Assembly (NCBI GenBank): GCA_032768795.1
Contig: CP136493.1
Coordinates: forward strand, 124,001 to 188,000
Source: Tremella fuciformis
Lineage: Eukaryota > Basidiomycota > Tremellomycetes > Tremellales > Tremellaceae
Direction of reading: 5' to 3'
DNA: 64,000 nucleotides
Position 1 is the first letter of the stretch. Each line of letters opens with the position of its first letter. The position numbers were made by a program, and so were the translations under genes. This document shows positions 48,420 to 59,624 of the stretch, piece after piece. The notes under the pieces were generated by a model. It saw only the letters and a program-made list of their open reading frames with translations. It had not been told where the DNA came from and made no database searches.

Positions 48420-50077
48420 TCAATCTGATCTTTGCTGAACTCCAAGTAGATCCCTCAGCCTGTTGAATACCTCTGCTGGGAGCGCCTTGGTGAGGAGATC
48501 CGCCATGTTCTCAGCTGATGGGACATGTGATAGGGTCACTGTGTTGTCTTCCACCTTCTCTCTGACAAACTTGTGTCTCATGTCAATGTGCTTTGACTTG
48601 TCATGGTTGACTGGGTTCTTTGACAAGGCAATTGCTCCATTGTTGTCGTTTAGAATTGGCAATGGCTGTTCCAATTCAAGCTGGAGATCACTGAGAAGTT
48701 GCCTGAGCCAAATGGCTTGCCTGGTTGCTTCAGAAGAGGCCATGAGCTCTGCTTCTGTGGTAGAAAGCGCCACTGTATTTTGCCGCCGACTTTTCCAGGC
48801 CACAACTCCACCATAGACTTTGAAGATGTAGCCTGTGGTTGATCTCCTGGTGTCTAGATCGCCTCCCCAGTCTGCATCTGCATAGCCCAGAGCAATTCTG
48901 TTTGAGTTCTCTTTGTTGAAGGTCAAACAAAGGTCTGTGGTGCCTCTGATGTACCGAAGCAGATGTTTGGCCGCTTTCCAGTGCTCTGTGTTGTACTTGG
49001 AAATATATCTTGACAGCAGAGAGGCTGGAAAGGCAAGATCCGGTCTTGTGATTGTTGAGGCATAGAGAATGGCTCCCACTGCTTGGGCATATGGGTAATG
49101 CTTTGCCTCCTCAAATTCGGTATCTGTGGCTGGGATGGGGCGAAAATTGGTAGGCAGAGGAGTTCTGGCTGGGTTGCAGTCACTCATACCAAACCGGTCC
49201 AAAATTGACTCCAAATAATGTTCTTGACTCATGAACAGCTTGTTCTGAGTCCGATCTCGATGAATATTGAATCCCAAGAAGTAGGAGACTGGTCCTGAGT
49301 CTTTGCACTCAAATTCCGCATTCAGAGCGATTTTGAAAGCGTCCAGATATTGTCTGTTGTTGCAAGCAATCAACTGATCATCCACATGAACTGAGAGCAT
49401 GAGGAAATTGCCATTTTCGAATTTGTAGTAAAGGCAGGGGTCTGCAGAGGTTGGTTTGAGGCCTTGAGACCGAAGCCAATTATCCAGAGCTTTGTTGAAG
49501 CATCTAGGAGATTGCTTGAGACCATAAAGCGATTTCCTGAGTCGCAAAATTTTGCCTGCAGGTATATTGGAGCCCTCTGGTGGTTCCATATATATTTCCT
49601 CCTCCAAATCGCCATTCAGGAAGGCTGCAATGATGTCTACTTGGTCACACTCCATGTTGAAGTGGTTGACCAAGGCCAGGAAGACTCTGATGGTGTCTTT
49701 GTGCGCAACAGAGGCAAATAACTCGTTGAAATCAAGTCCTTCAATCTGGGAATAACCCTTGGCAACAAATCTGGCCTTGTAGGTTGAAGGTTGGCCGGTT
49801 TCACCATCAATTTTTCGAGTGTAGACCCATTTGCCTTTGAGGACTCTTTGATTTGAGCGATCCACAACCTCCCAAACTCGATATTTGTCCATCTTTGCAA
49901 GTTCTGAGTCCATGCTGGCTTTCCAGTGCTCCCACTCGCCGGAATCTCGTGCTTGCAAGTATGTTTGAGGTATATTGGTTGCAAGTAAGGCATAGGCAAT
50001 GTTGGCTCCCTCAAATTCCTCATCATCTCGCAAATTCAGCTCATCTGAGCTTCCTGAGCTTGATTCTGAGTCGGTAT
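48420..50077 (-). pseudogene. Copia C/E Pol 3' half (RT-RNase H)
   Basis: Minus-strand frame open from the D junction to LGVQQRSD-stop, nearly the same as the corresponding part of B. Reverse transcriptase (KGKWVYTRKIDGETGQPSTYKARFV, VHVDDQLIA) and RNase H (YADADWGGDLDTRRS, ALSTTEAELMA). Intact by itself but separated from its 5' half by copia D. Confidence 0.9.
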
Positions 50078-50230
50078 TGTCGGATGAATAAGAAGTGCAT
50101 AGAGAGAGTTCCCTGCTCACAGAGCAGGAAAAGCGATGCTATGGATATGAAACACTTCAGGGGAAGTGGGAGAAAGCGATGTGGCAGTGTGGCAGTGTGG
50201 CACAGATCAGTATTGCTCACAATTCCGACA
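50078..50230 (-). repeat. Copia D 3' LTR
   Basis: 153 bp, TGTCGGATGAATAAG...TTCCGACA. Confidence 0.94.
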
Positions 50231-50237
50231 CTCCCAC

Positions 50238-53200
50238 TCAATCTGATCTTTGCTGAACTCCAAGTAGATCCCTCAGCCTGTTGAATACCTCTGCTGGGAG
50301 CGCCTTAGTGAGGAGATCCGCCATGTTCTCAGCTGATGGCACATGGGACAGTGTCACTGTGTTGTCCTCCACCTTCTCCCTGACAAACTTGTGTCTCATA
50401 TCAATGTGCTTTGACTTGTCATGGTTGACTGGGTTCTTTGACAAGGCAATTGCTCCATTGTTGTCGTTTAGAATTGGCAATGGCTGGTCCAATTCGAGCT
50501 GGAGATCACTGAGAAGTTGCCTGAGCCAAATGGCTTGTCTGGTCGCTTCAGAAGAGGCCATAAGCTCTGCTTCTGTGGTGGAAAGCGCCACTGTATTTTG
50601 ACGTCGACTTTTCCAGGCCACAACTCCACCATAGACCTTGAAGATGTAGCCTGTAGTCGATCTCCTTGTATCTAGATCGCCTCCCCAGTCTGCATCTGCA
50701 TAGCCCAGAGCAATCCTGTTTGAATTCTCTTTGTTGAAGGTCAAACAAAGGTCTGTGGTGCCTCTGATGTACCGAAGTAGATGTTTGGCCGCTTTCCAGT
50801 GCTCTGTGTTGTATTTGGATATATATCTTGACAGCAGGGAAGCTGGAAAAGCGAGATCTGGTCTTGTGATTGTTGAGGCATAAAGAATGGCTCCCACTGC
50901 TTGGGCATATGGGTAGTGCTTTGCCTCCTCATACTCGGTATCTGTGGCTGGAATAGGGCGAAAATTGGCAGGCAGAGGAGTTCTGGCTGGGTTGCAGTCA
51001 CTCATACCAAACCGGTCCAAAATTGACTCCAAATAATGTTCTTGACTCATGAACAGCTTGTTCTGAGTCCGATCTCGATGTATATTGAATCCCAAGAAGT
51101 AGGAGACTGGACCTGAGTCCTTGCACTCAAATTCTGAGTTGAGAGCAATTTTGAATGCGTCCAAATACTTTCTGTTGTTGCAAGCAATCAACTGATCATC
51201 CACATGAACAGAGAGCATGAGGAAATTGCCATTTTCGAATTTGTAGTAAAGACAGGGGTCTGCAGAGGTTGGTTTGAGGCCTTGAGATCGAAGCCAATTA
51301 TCTAGAGCCTTGTTGAAGCATCTAGGAGATTGCTTCAAGCCATAAAGCGATTTTCTGAGTCGCAAAATTTGGCCTGCAGGAATGTTGGAGCCTTCTGGTG
51401 GTTCCATATATATCTCCTCCTCTAAATCGCCATTGAGGAAGGCTGCAATGATGTCTACTTGGTCACACTCCATGTTAAAGTGATTGACCAATGCCAGGAA
51501 GACTCTGATAGTGTCCTTGTGTGCAACAGAGGCAAATAACTCGTTGAAATCGAGTCCTTCAATCTGGGAATAACCCTTGGCAACAAATCTGGCCTTGTAG
51601 GTTGAAGGTTGGCCGGTTTCACCATCAATTTTCCGAGTGTAGACCCATTTGCCTTTGAGAACTCTTTGATTTGAGCGATCCACAAGCTCCCAAACTCGAT
51701 ATTTGTCCATTTTGGCAAGCTCTGAGTCCATGCTGGCTCTCCAGTGCTCCCACTCGCCAGAATTTCGCGCTTGCAAGTATGTTTGAGGTATATTGGTTGC
51801 AAGTAAGGCATAGGCAATGTTTGCTCCTTCAAATTCCTCATCATCTCGCAAATTCAGCTCATCTGAGCTTTCAGAGCTTGATTCAGAGTCTGTGTTATCG
51901 CCATTATGCCCCCCTTGCTGCGGTATTGCTGGAGCGGAAGCGCGGCGTTCTGCAGCAACTTGGCGATGATGATCTCTTTCAATGAGTTTGGGAGCTGGTT
52001 TGTTGTTTTGCTGCTCATTTGCCAAATTCCGGAAGAACCGCTCAACCTCCTGCATTCCCTGTTTTGGTGGCGGTAGAGGCTCCTGCAGACAATCTTCCTG
52101 CAAAAGGACAGGTTCATCGGACTCGATTTGAGGCCGTGAATCATTAAGTTCCAATTCCGGAATTTCAATTTGCTGAGAATTGAATTCTGTGTTCGCAAAA
52201 ACAACATCCCGGCTGATTGTGATGCTGCCGGTCACTTTGGAATATATCCGGTAATTGTTGGTGGCCTCTTGATACCCCACAAGGATCCCCTCTTGATATC
52301 TTGGTGCAAGCTTATTCTTCTCAATGTGATTTCGGAAAAATGCCTTGCAGCCAAATGGTTGAAGGTGTGTAATTTGGCAATTTCGATTTTGCCATTTGTC
52401 TTCAGGTATTTCCTGCCTTGGCCCACAGGGTGTGCGGTTTCGAGTGTAGGCTATATAATTTGCCGCTTCAGCCCAAAGATTTTGAGGTAATCCGGAATGA
52501 ACAAGCACGGTTCTGACACCATTGAGGATTGTGAGATGCAATCTTTCAACTCGCCCATTTTGAGTGTGCGCATCTGGTGGGACCTGAATATGCTGAATTC
52601 CGTGATTCCTCATGAATTGTTTCCACTCATTTGAGGAGAATTCACCACCATTGTCGGATCTGATTGTTTTGACCTTTGTAGACAATTGGCGCTCAACCAA
52701 GGCAATGTATTGCTGAATCGCCTCAAACGCTCCTGATTTCTGTTTGAGGAAATATAAATGCGATTTCCTTGTGAAATCGTCATAACAGGTCAAGAAATAT
52801 CGAGCACCATTGAGAGATGGCACTCTGGCTGGACCCCACAAGTCAATATGGATAATTTCAAGCGGTGTTGAAGCTCTGATATCGCTTGGCAATGATGGAA
52901 GTCGACCTGTTTTACCCAAAATGCAGCTCTGGCACTGGAATGACTTTGCATCTGATGCTGAAATTTCGATATTGCCCATTCTCCCACTCCTGATGACTCT
53001 CATGACTGCAGATATATTCAAATGGCCAAGTCGCTCATGGATGTCTTGTATTTCAGCAATGGAAGCGATATTGGCTGAGGCGCTTGCCTGCTGATGCACA
53101 TATAGGCCGGATCGCTTGGTAGCTGTGAAGACCTGTGCTCCAGACTTGATATCGCATAATTTCGCATTTCCGGCTGTAAATTTCCATTCCAAGCCTTGTG

Positions 53201-54263
53201 GAGTTGCAGAGACCGAAATGAGGTTCCGGTCCAGCCCAGGAATATATAGGCAGCCTGGAAAAGCGATTCCGGCAAGGTAGAGGGTACCGGTCATGTTGCA
53301 GGGCAGATGTGCTGAATTGCCAAATCGGACTTGCATTTTCTGAGCCGGTTTGAGATCCGACAGCATCTGAGCATCATTGCACATATGATGGGTTGCTCCA
53401 GAATCGATAATAAATTCATAGCGGTCGCATTTTGCATGATAGGCTGATGCGGTCGCTACTGCATTGAAAGCAGATGCTGGCCCAATGTCGGTATCGGTCT
53501 CAGGGCTGACAGAGGCAATTTCGGCCTTGGGCGGAATTCTTTGTGTCTGCTTGATCCGATTTTGTTGATTATGGCATTCTGCATTGCTGTGGCCATGAAT
53601 CCGGTGATGATCGCAATATTTTGACATATCTCTGGGAGGTCTTGCCGGTCTCCTTGTTGCTGCAGCAAAAGCTGTGGCCGATTCCGAATTTTTCCGCCTC
53701 TCATATTCAGCCTGGACTGCCGATTTCACCTCTGAAGAGCTGAGAGGCTGTCGCATCCACAGATTTTGCTTTGTGGTCGCATAAGACTCAGGAAGCGCCA
53801 GTGTCATGCAGAAAGCAAGGATTTTATCGGAAATAATTTCGCCTGAGCTGTTCAACTGGGTGTGGGCGCTCTGCTGTGCAGCCAAAGTCGGCATTGGGTC
53901 TTCTCCATCGATAATTGAAGCCCTGGCAAGCGATTGGAAAAGAGCGGCTTGCCTGGCACCGGTAGAGGCGGAATGCTGCCGTTTCAACTCCTCCCAAAGC
54001 GATTTTGGAGAGGGTGATGTCCAGTCTTTGACTGAGGCCGGTAAAGCAGCTTGGACGGTCTCAGAGAGGCTCTGAAATATAATCGAAAAGGCCTTATCGA
54101 ATTTGAGCTGCTCTGCAGCTGAAATTGGCGAAACAGGTTCGATTCTGATACAGGCAAGCAAGCCCTTGCCCATAAGAGTGGTGGCGATATGCGATTCCCA
54201 TTGAGGATAATTATCGCTGCCTTTCAAAGTAACAACTTTGATTTTGATTTCGCTCTCCTCCAT
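50238..54263 (-). CDS. Copia D Gag-Pol polyprotein (1,341 aa)
   Basis: Open from ATG 54263 (MEESEIKIKVVTLKGSDNYPQW). Gag/UBN2-like domain to about residue 205. A CX2HX4HX4C knuckle at about 215-229 (CDHHRIHGHSNAEC). Protease FIIDSGATHHM near 284. GAG-pre-integrase and zinc finger (HERLGHLN near 413, CQSCILGK). Integrase DDE core (DLWGPA near 471, RSDNGGEF near 540, RVERLHL near 571). Acidic linker with a Ser/Glu/Asp run. Reverse transcriptase (VHVDDQLIA near 1022). RNase H (YADADWGGDLDTRRST near 1193) and DLLTKALP near the end. Gag and Pol are in one frame, so Gag excess would need splicing or proteolysis; no frameshift site is seen. Confidence 0.95.
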   Translation of the reverse strand: MEESEIKIKVVTLKGSDNYPQWESHIATTLMGKGLLACIRIEPVSPISAAEQLKFDKAFSIIFQSLSETVQAALPASVKDWTSPSPKSLWEELKRQHSASTGARQAALFQSLARASIIDGEDPMPTLAAQQSAHTQLNSSGEIISDKILAFCMTLALPESYATTKQNLWMRQPLSSSEVKSAVQAEYERRKNSESATAFAAATRRPARPPRDMSKYCDHHRIHGHSNAECHNQQNRIKQTQRIPPKAEIASVSPETDTDIGPASAFNAVATASAYHAKCDRYEFIIDSGATHHMCNDAQMLSDLKPAQKMQVRFGNSAHLPCNMTGTLYLAGIAFPGCLYIPGLDRNLISVSATPQGLEWKFTAGNAKLCDIKSGAQVFTATKRSGLYVHQQASASANIASIAEIQDIHERLGHLNISAVMRVIRSGRMGNIEISASDAKSFQCQSCILGKTGRLPSLPSDIRASTPLEIIHIDLWGPARVPSLNGARYFLTCYDDFTRKSHLYFLKQKSGAFEAIQQYIALVERQLSTKVKTIRSDNGGEFSSNEWKQFMRNHGIQHIQVPPDAHTQNGRVERLHLTILNGVRTVLVHSGLPQNLWAEAANYIAYTRNRTPCGPRQEIPEDKWQNRNCQITHLQPFGCKAFFRNHIEKNKLAPRYQEGILVGYQEATNNYRIYSKVTGSITISRDVVFANTEFNSQQIEIPELELNDSRPQIESDEPVLLQEDCLQEPLPPPKQGMQEVERFFRNLANEQQNNKPAPKLIERDHHRQVAAERRASAPAIPQQGGHNGDNTDSESSSESSDELNLRDDEEFEGANIAYALLATNIPQTYLQARNSGEWEHWRASMDSELAKMDKYRVWELVDRSNQRVLKGKWVYTRKIDGETGQPSTYKARFVAKGYSQIEGLDFNELFASVAHKDTIRVFLALVNHFNMECDQVDIIAAFLNGDLEEEIYMEPPEGSNIPAGQILRLRKSLYGLKQSPRCFNKALDNWLRSQGLKPTSADPCLYYKFENGNFLMLSVHVDDQLIACNNRKYLDAFKIALNSEFECKDSGPVSYFLGFNIHRDRTQNKLFMSQEHYLESILDRFGMSDCNPARTPLPANFRPIPATDTEYEEAKHYPYAQAVGAILYASTITRPDLAFPASLLSRYISKYNTEHWKAAKHLLRYIRGTTDLCLTFNKENSNRIALGYADADWGGDLDTRRSTTGYIFKVYGGVVAWKSRRQNTVALSTTEAELMASSEATRQAIWLRQLLSDLQLELDQPLPILNDNNGAIALSKNPVNHDKSKHIDMRHKFVREKVEDNTVTLSHVPSAENMADLLTKALPAEVFNRLRDLLGVQQRSD

Positions 54264-55309
54264 TCTGCTGATAATTATATCTCGAGAACGGTCGAACCGA
54301 TTGGGTTGCCGTTGAGAGGGGTAATGTAGGCCGGTGGGAGGTATATTGTGTGCGAAGGAGAAATTTTAATTATGCGAGTGTCAGCTGCAATCGCAAAAGT
54401 TTGAATGAGACTCTCAAAGAGACTCAGCTGAAAGCGAGAGCAGCTTGAAATGCCAGACGGCTCAGAGGCTGCCCACCAGATTTCACTGGATTCTGCGGCC
54501 ACCGGAACGGTGTACGACCTCCTGGGTGCTCCACCAAGCTTGGGAATCGGCCCAAAGTTTGATTTCTGCAGAGCCAAGTCCGGATTTGCTCGAACTCCCT
54601 CGATGTAACCTAGACCGGCCAGGATTTGCCTTCACTTGCCAAGCCCAGCAAGCCTTGACTTCACCCAGCGATAGGGCCAAAGCGATAGGGTGATTGTTGT
54701 AAAATCGGAAATCCGATTTCAGGAATGATGGTAGAATTCAAGAACGAGTGAGCCGATTGTGCTCTGCCGGTGCTGGAATATAGACTGTAGTGGCCTCTAT
54801 GTTGTGTAGGAGTGGCAGGCGGGTCGGTGGAGCGATAGGCGAGAAATCGAATTCTTTGTATGAGAAGACTCAACTCCAAATTTGCAGTTTGCCGGAATTG
54901 AAAAATCGATTTCTCAAGAACAGTGGATGCTGCTGTGGTGTGCTTTGCCGAGGTGATGGATGCAACGATAGACACCGCTGTGTAAAACGGAGAGCGCGAT
55001 CGGACCGGTGGAGCGCGAGAAATCGGCAAAGTTGTGAACGTCCGTTATGTCGGCCTTCTGTGAGTGCTGGACTCTTCAGGGACCGTAAGACGTGTGCTTG
55101 CACTGTAGAGAGAGTGCTGTGTCGTTCTGGCGCTTGTAGATGAAGCGACAGAGATGGTAGGTATGCCGGAAGCCGTGTATTCGGCAAAGGCAATTGCTGG
55201 TCAACCGCTGGCGCTACCGGGAAACCGAGGATACCTCGTGAAAGAGCGCGTCGAGCTCTATTGGGTAGCTTGTTGGCAGGCGAATCGGGTGCGATTCAGG
55301 CTCATAACC
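54264..55309 (-). other. Copia D leader and primer binding site
   Basis: 1,046-bp leader resembling those of B and G. GGTTATGAGCCTGAATC at 55309-55293 (minus strand) pairs with the initiator tRNA-Met anticodon arm. Confidence 0.8.
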
Positions 55310-55462
55310 TGTCGGATGAATAAGAAGTGCATAGAGAGAGTTCCCTGCTCACAGAGCAGGAAAAGCGATGCTATGGATATGAAACACTTCAGGGGAAGTG
55401 GGAGAAAGCGATGTGGCAGTGTGGCAGTGTGGCACAGATCAGTATTGCTCACAATTCCGACA
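55310..55462 (-). repeat. Copia D 5' LTR
   Basis: 153 bp, matching the 3' LTR, followed by GGTAT. Confidence 0.94.
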
Positions 55463-56917
55463 GGTATAATTATCGCCATTATGCCCCCCTTGCTGCGGTA
55501 TTGCTGGAGCAGAAGCACGGCGTTCTGCAGCAATTTGGCGATGATGATCTCTTTCAATGACATTGACAAGCTTTTGCTCATTTGCCAGATGTTGGAAGAA
55601 CCGCTCAACTTCCTGCATTCCGTGATTTGGAGGTGGTGGCGGCACATGCAGACTATCATCCTGCAAAAGAACAGACTGATCGGACTGGATTTGAGGCTGT
55701 GAACGTTTGAGTTCTAATTCCGGAATTTCAATTTGCTCAGAATTGTTAAATTCTGTGTTTGCAAAAATAACATCCCGGCTGATTGTGATGCTGCCGGTCG
55801 ATTTTGAATATATCCGGTAATTGTTGGTGGCTTCTTGATACCCCACAAGGATCCCCTCTTGATACCTTGGTGCAAGCTTATTTTTCTCTGTATGATTTCG
55901 GAAAAATGCCTTGCAGCCAAAGGGTTGAAGATGATCAAGCTGGGATTTTCGATTTTGCCACTTGTCTTCAGGTATTTCCTGCTGTGGACCACAGGGTGTG
56001 CGATTTCGAGTGTAGGCTATATAATTTGCCGCTTCAGCCCATAGATTTTGAGGCAATCCGGAATGAACAAGGACTGTTCTCACTCCATTGAGGATTGTGA
56101 GGTGCAATCTTTCAACTCGCCCATTTTGAGTGTGCGCATCTGGTGGGACCTGAATATGCTGAATTCCGTGATTCCTCATGAATTGTTTCCACTGATTTGA
56201 AGAGAATTCACCACCATTGTCGGATCTGATTGTTTTGACCCTCGTAGACAATTGCCTTTCAACTAAAGCGATATATTGCTGAATCGCTTCAAATGCGCCA
56301 GACTTCTCCTTCAAGAAGTAAAGATGGGCTTTTCTGGTGAAATCGTCATAACAGGTGAGGAAATATCGCGCTCCATTGATGGAGGCCACTCTGGCTGGAC
56401 CCCATAAGTCAATGTGGACAATCTCAAGCGGTGTGGATGCTCTGATATCGCTTGGCAATGATGGGAGGCGGCCGGTTTTGCCTAAAATGCAGCTCTGGCA
56501 CTGAAATGACTTTGCATCAGAAGCTGAAATTTCGATATCGCCCATTCTTCCACTTCTGACCACCCTGAGCACACCGGATATATTCAAATGACCAAGTCGC
56601 TCATGGATGTCTTGTAAATCAGCAGTGGAAGCGATATTGGCTGATGCGCTTGCCTCCTGATATACATATAGACCGGATCGCTTTGGGGCTGTGAGAAATG
56701 AATTTCCGGTACTGTCTTGGCACAAAATCGCATTTCCGGCCGCAAATTTCCATCCTAGGCCTTGTGGAGTTGCAGAGACCGAGATCAGGTTCCGATCCAG
56801 CCCGGGAATATATAGACACCCTGGAAAAGGAATTCCGGCAAGGTGGAGAGTGCCAATCATGTTGCAGGGCAAGTGTGCTGAATTGCCAAACCGGACTTGC
56901 ATTTTCTGAGTCGGTTT
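55463..56917 (-). pseudogene. Copia C/E protease end to integrase and linker
   Basis: Minus strand from the F junction (QVRFGNSAHLPCNM) through GAG-pre-integrase, CQSCILGK and the integrase core (DLWGPARVA, RSDNGGEFSSNQW, RVERLHL) to the linker GGHNGDNYT at the D junction. Open throughout. Gag and the protease active site are missing, displaced beyond the window by copia F. Confidence 0.88.
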
Positions 56918-58420
56918 TGTCGGATGGATAAGAAATGCATAGAGACAGTTCCCTGCTCACAGAGCAGGAAAAGCGAAGCTACAAGAGTTTTCTTATGTAA
57001 TAGGAAAGGTATAAAGCGATGTGGCAGTGTGGCAGTGTGGCACAGATCAGTATTGCTCACAATTCTGACACTCCCACTCAATCTGATCTTTGCTGAACTC
57101 CAAGTAACTCCCTCAGCCTGTTGAATACCTCTGCTGGGAGCGCCTTGGTGAGGAGATCTGCCATGTTCTCAGCTGATGGGACATGTGATAGGGTCACTGT
57201 GTTGTCCTCCACCTTCTCCCTGACAAATTTGTGTCTCATGTCAATGTGCTTTGACTTGTCATGGTTGACTGGGTTCTTTGACAAGGCAATTGCTCCATTG
57301 TTGTCGTTTAGAATTGGCAATGGCTGTTCCAATTCAAGCTGGAGATCACTGAGAAGTTGCCTGAGCCAAATGGCTTGCCTGGTTGCTTCAGAAGAGGCCA
57401 TGAGCTCTGCTTCTGTGGTAGAAAGCGCCACTGTATTTTGTCGCCGACTTTTCCAGGCCACAACTCCACCATAGACTTTGAAGATGTAGCCTGTGGTTGA
57501 TCTCCTGGTGTCTAGATCGCCTCCCCAGTCTGCATCTGCATAGCCCAGAGCAATTCTGTTTGAGTTCTCTTTGTTGAAGGTCAAACAAAGGTCTGTGGTG
57601 CCTCTGATATACCGAAGCAGATGTTTGGCCGCTTTCCAGTGCTCTGTGTTGTACTTGGAAATATATCTTGACAGCAGAGAGGCTGGAAAGGCAAGATCCG
57701 GTCTTGTGATTGTTGAGGCATAGAGAATGGCTCCCACTGCTTGGGCATATGGGTAATGCTTTGCCTCCTCAAACTCGGTATCTGTGGCTGGAATGGGGCG
57801 AAAATTGGTAGGCAGAGGAGTTCTGGCTGGGTTGCAGTCACTCATACCAAACCGGTCCAAAATTGACTCCAAATAATGTTCTTGACTCATGAACAGCTTG
57901 TTTTGAGTCCGATCTCGATGAATATTGAAGCCTAGGAAATAGGAAACCGGCCCTGAGTCCTTACACTCAAATTCTGAGTTGAGAGCGCTTTTGAAAGCGT
58001 CCAAATACTTTCTGTTGTTGCAAGCAATCAACTGATCATCCACATGAACTGAGAGCATGAGGAAATTGCCATTTTCGAATTTGTAGTAAAGGCAGGGGTC
58101 TGCAGAGGTTGGTTTGAGGCCTTGAGACCGGAGCCAATGATCTAGAGCTTTGTTGAAACATCTAGGAGACTGCTTGAGACCATAGAGCGATTTTCTGAGT
58201 CGCAAAACTTTGCCCGCAGGAATGTTGGAGCCTTCTGGTGGTTCCATATATATTTCCTCTTCCAAATCGCCATTGAGGAAGGCTGCAATGATGTCTACTT
58301 GGTCACACTCCATGTTGAAGTGATTGACCAAGGCCAGGAAGACTCTGATGGTGTCCTTGTGCGCAACAGAGGCAAATAACTCGTTGAAATCGAGACCTTC
58401 AATTTGTGAATAGCCCTTGG
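56918..58420 (-). mobile_element. Copia F: 3' LTR and RT-RNase H, cut by G
   Basis: 3' LTR 56918-57070 (153 bp, TGTCGGATGGATAAG...TTCTGACA), preceded by GGTTT (presumed target duplication). The pol frame (58420-57078) starts at KGYSQIEGLDFNELFASV and runs to LGVQQRSD-stop with VHVDDQLIA and ADADWGGDL present. It ends at CCCTTGG, where the G LTR begins; relatives continue with CAACAAATCTGG, expected beyond the window. Confidence 0.87.
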
Positions 58421-58572
58421 TGTCGGAATTGTGAGCAATCCTGATCTGTGCCACACTGCCACACTGCAACATCGCTTCTAGCCCTTTCCTATTACATAAG
58501 GAAACTCTATAGCGTCGCTTTTCCTGCTCTCTGAGCAGGGAACATGTCTTATGCACTTCATATCATCCGACA
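58421..58572 (+). repeat. Copia G 5' LTR
   Basis: 152 bp in plus orientation. By eye identical, as reverse complement, to the H 3' LTR at 61253-61404. Confidence 0.9.
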
Positions 58573-59624
58573 GGTTATGAGCCTGAATCGCATCCGATTC
58601 GCCTGCCGACAAGTGACCCAATAGAGCTCGACGCGCTCTTTCACGAGGTACCCTCGGATTTTCGGTAGCTTCAGCGGTTCACCCGCAATCGCCTTTGCCA
58701 AATACTCGGTTTCCGGCTACCCTCCTCCCTACCTACCATCTCTGTCGCTTCACCTACAAGCGCCAGAAGAACACAGCACTTTCTCTACAGTGCGAACACA
58801 CGTCTTACGGCCCCTGAAGAGTCCAGCACTCACAGAAGGCCGGGATAACGGACGTTCACAACTTCAACAATTTCTCGCGATCTAGCCACCCGATCGATCT
58901 CTCCGTTTTACACAGCACCGTCTGTTGTTGGATCCATCGTCACGGTAAAGCACAGCCCGGCAGCTAGTACCGTTCCCGAGATATCGATTTATCAATTTCG
59001 GCAAACTGCAAATTTGGAGTTGAGTCTTCCAACACCAGGAAATCGATTTCTCGCCCATTACTCCACCGATCCGCCTGCCGTTCCCACACAACATAGGGGC
59101 CACTACAGGCTATATTTCAGCACCGGCAGAGCACAATCGGCCGACTTGTTCTCGAGTAATTCCATCATTCCTGAAATCGGATTTCCGATTTCTCAACATC
59201 ATTGCTTCTGCCCTATCGCTGGGCGAAATCGCGGCCTGCTGGGCTTGGCAGGTGAAGGCAAACGTCCTGGCCGGTCTAGGTTACACCGAGGGAGTTCAAG
59301 CAAATCCGGACCTGGCTCTGCAGAAATCAAACCTTGGGCCGATTCCCAGGCTTGGTGGAGCACCCAGGAGGTCGTACACCGTTCCGGTGGCCGCAGAATC
59401 CAGTGAAACCTGGTGGGCAGCCTCTGAGCCTTCTGGCAATTCAAGCTGCTCTCGCTTTCAGCTGAGTCTCTCTGAGAGTCTCATTCAAACTTTTGCGATT
59501 GCAGCTGACACCCGGATATTTAAAATCTCTCCTTTGCACACAATATACTTCGCAACGGCCTCTATCATCCCTATCAACAAAACCGAATTTGATCGAGCCG
59601 TTCTTGAGAAATAATTTTTTGGAA
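58573..59624 (+). other. Copia G leader and primer binding site
   Basis: 1,052 bp, starting with the half-tRNA primer site. Non-coding; an open frame upstream of the gag ATG (from 59493) is in phase with gag but is absent or different in relatives, so it is not taken as coding. Confidence 0.75.

Larger units (their letters stand above)
50078..55462 (-). mobile_element. Copia D: complete, intact copia
   Basis: 5,385 bp with 153-bp LTRs (50078-50230, 55310-55462) and target duplication GGTAT (50073-50077, 55463-55467) inside copia C/E. Purine tract GAGTGGGAG before the 3' LTR, half-tRNA primer site after the 5' LTR (55309-55293), a leader of about 1.05 kb, and a single open gag-pol frame. The best candidate for an autonomous member of this family in the window. 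Confidence 0.95.
48259..56917 (-). mobile_element. Copia C/E: one copia split by D and entered by F
   Basis: 3' LTR (48259-48412), pol 3' half (48413-50077), then the complete copia D with duplication GGTAT, then the protease-integrase half (55463-56917). Joined at GGTAT, the two halves read through (GGHNGDNYT then DSESSSGSSDELN). Its upstream end is cut by copia F at 56918. The LTR is the variant TGTCGGATGAATAAG. Presumed target duplication CTCGG (48254-48258); its partner is outside the window. Confidence 0.88.
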
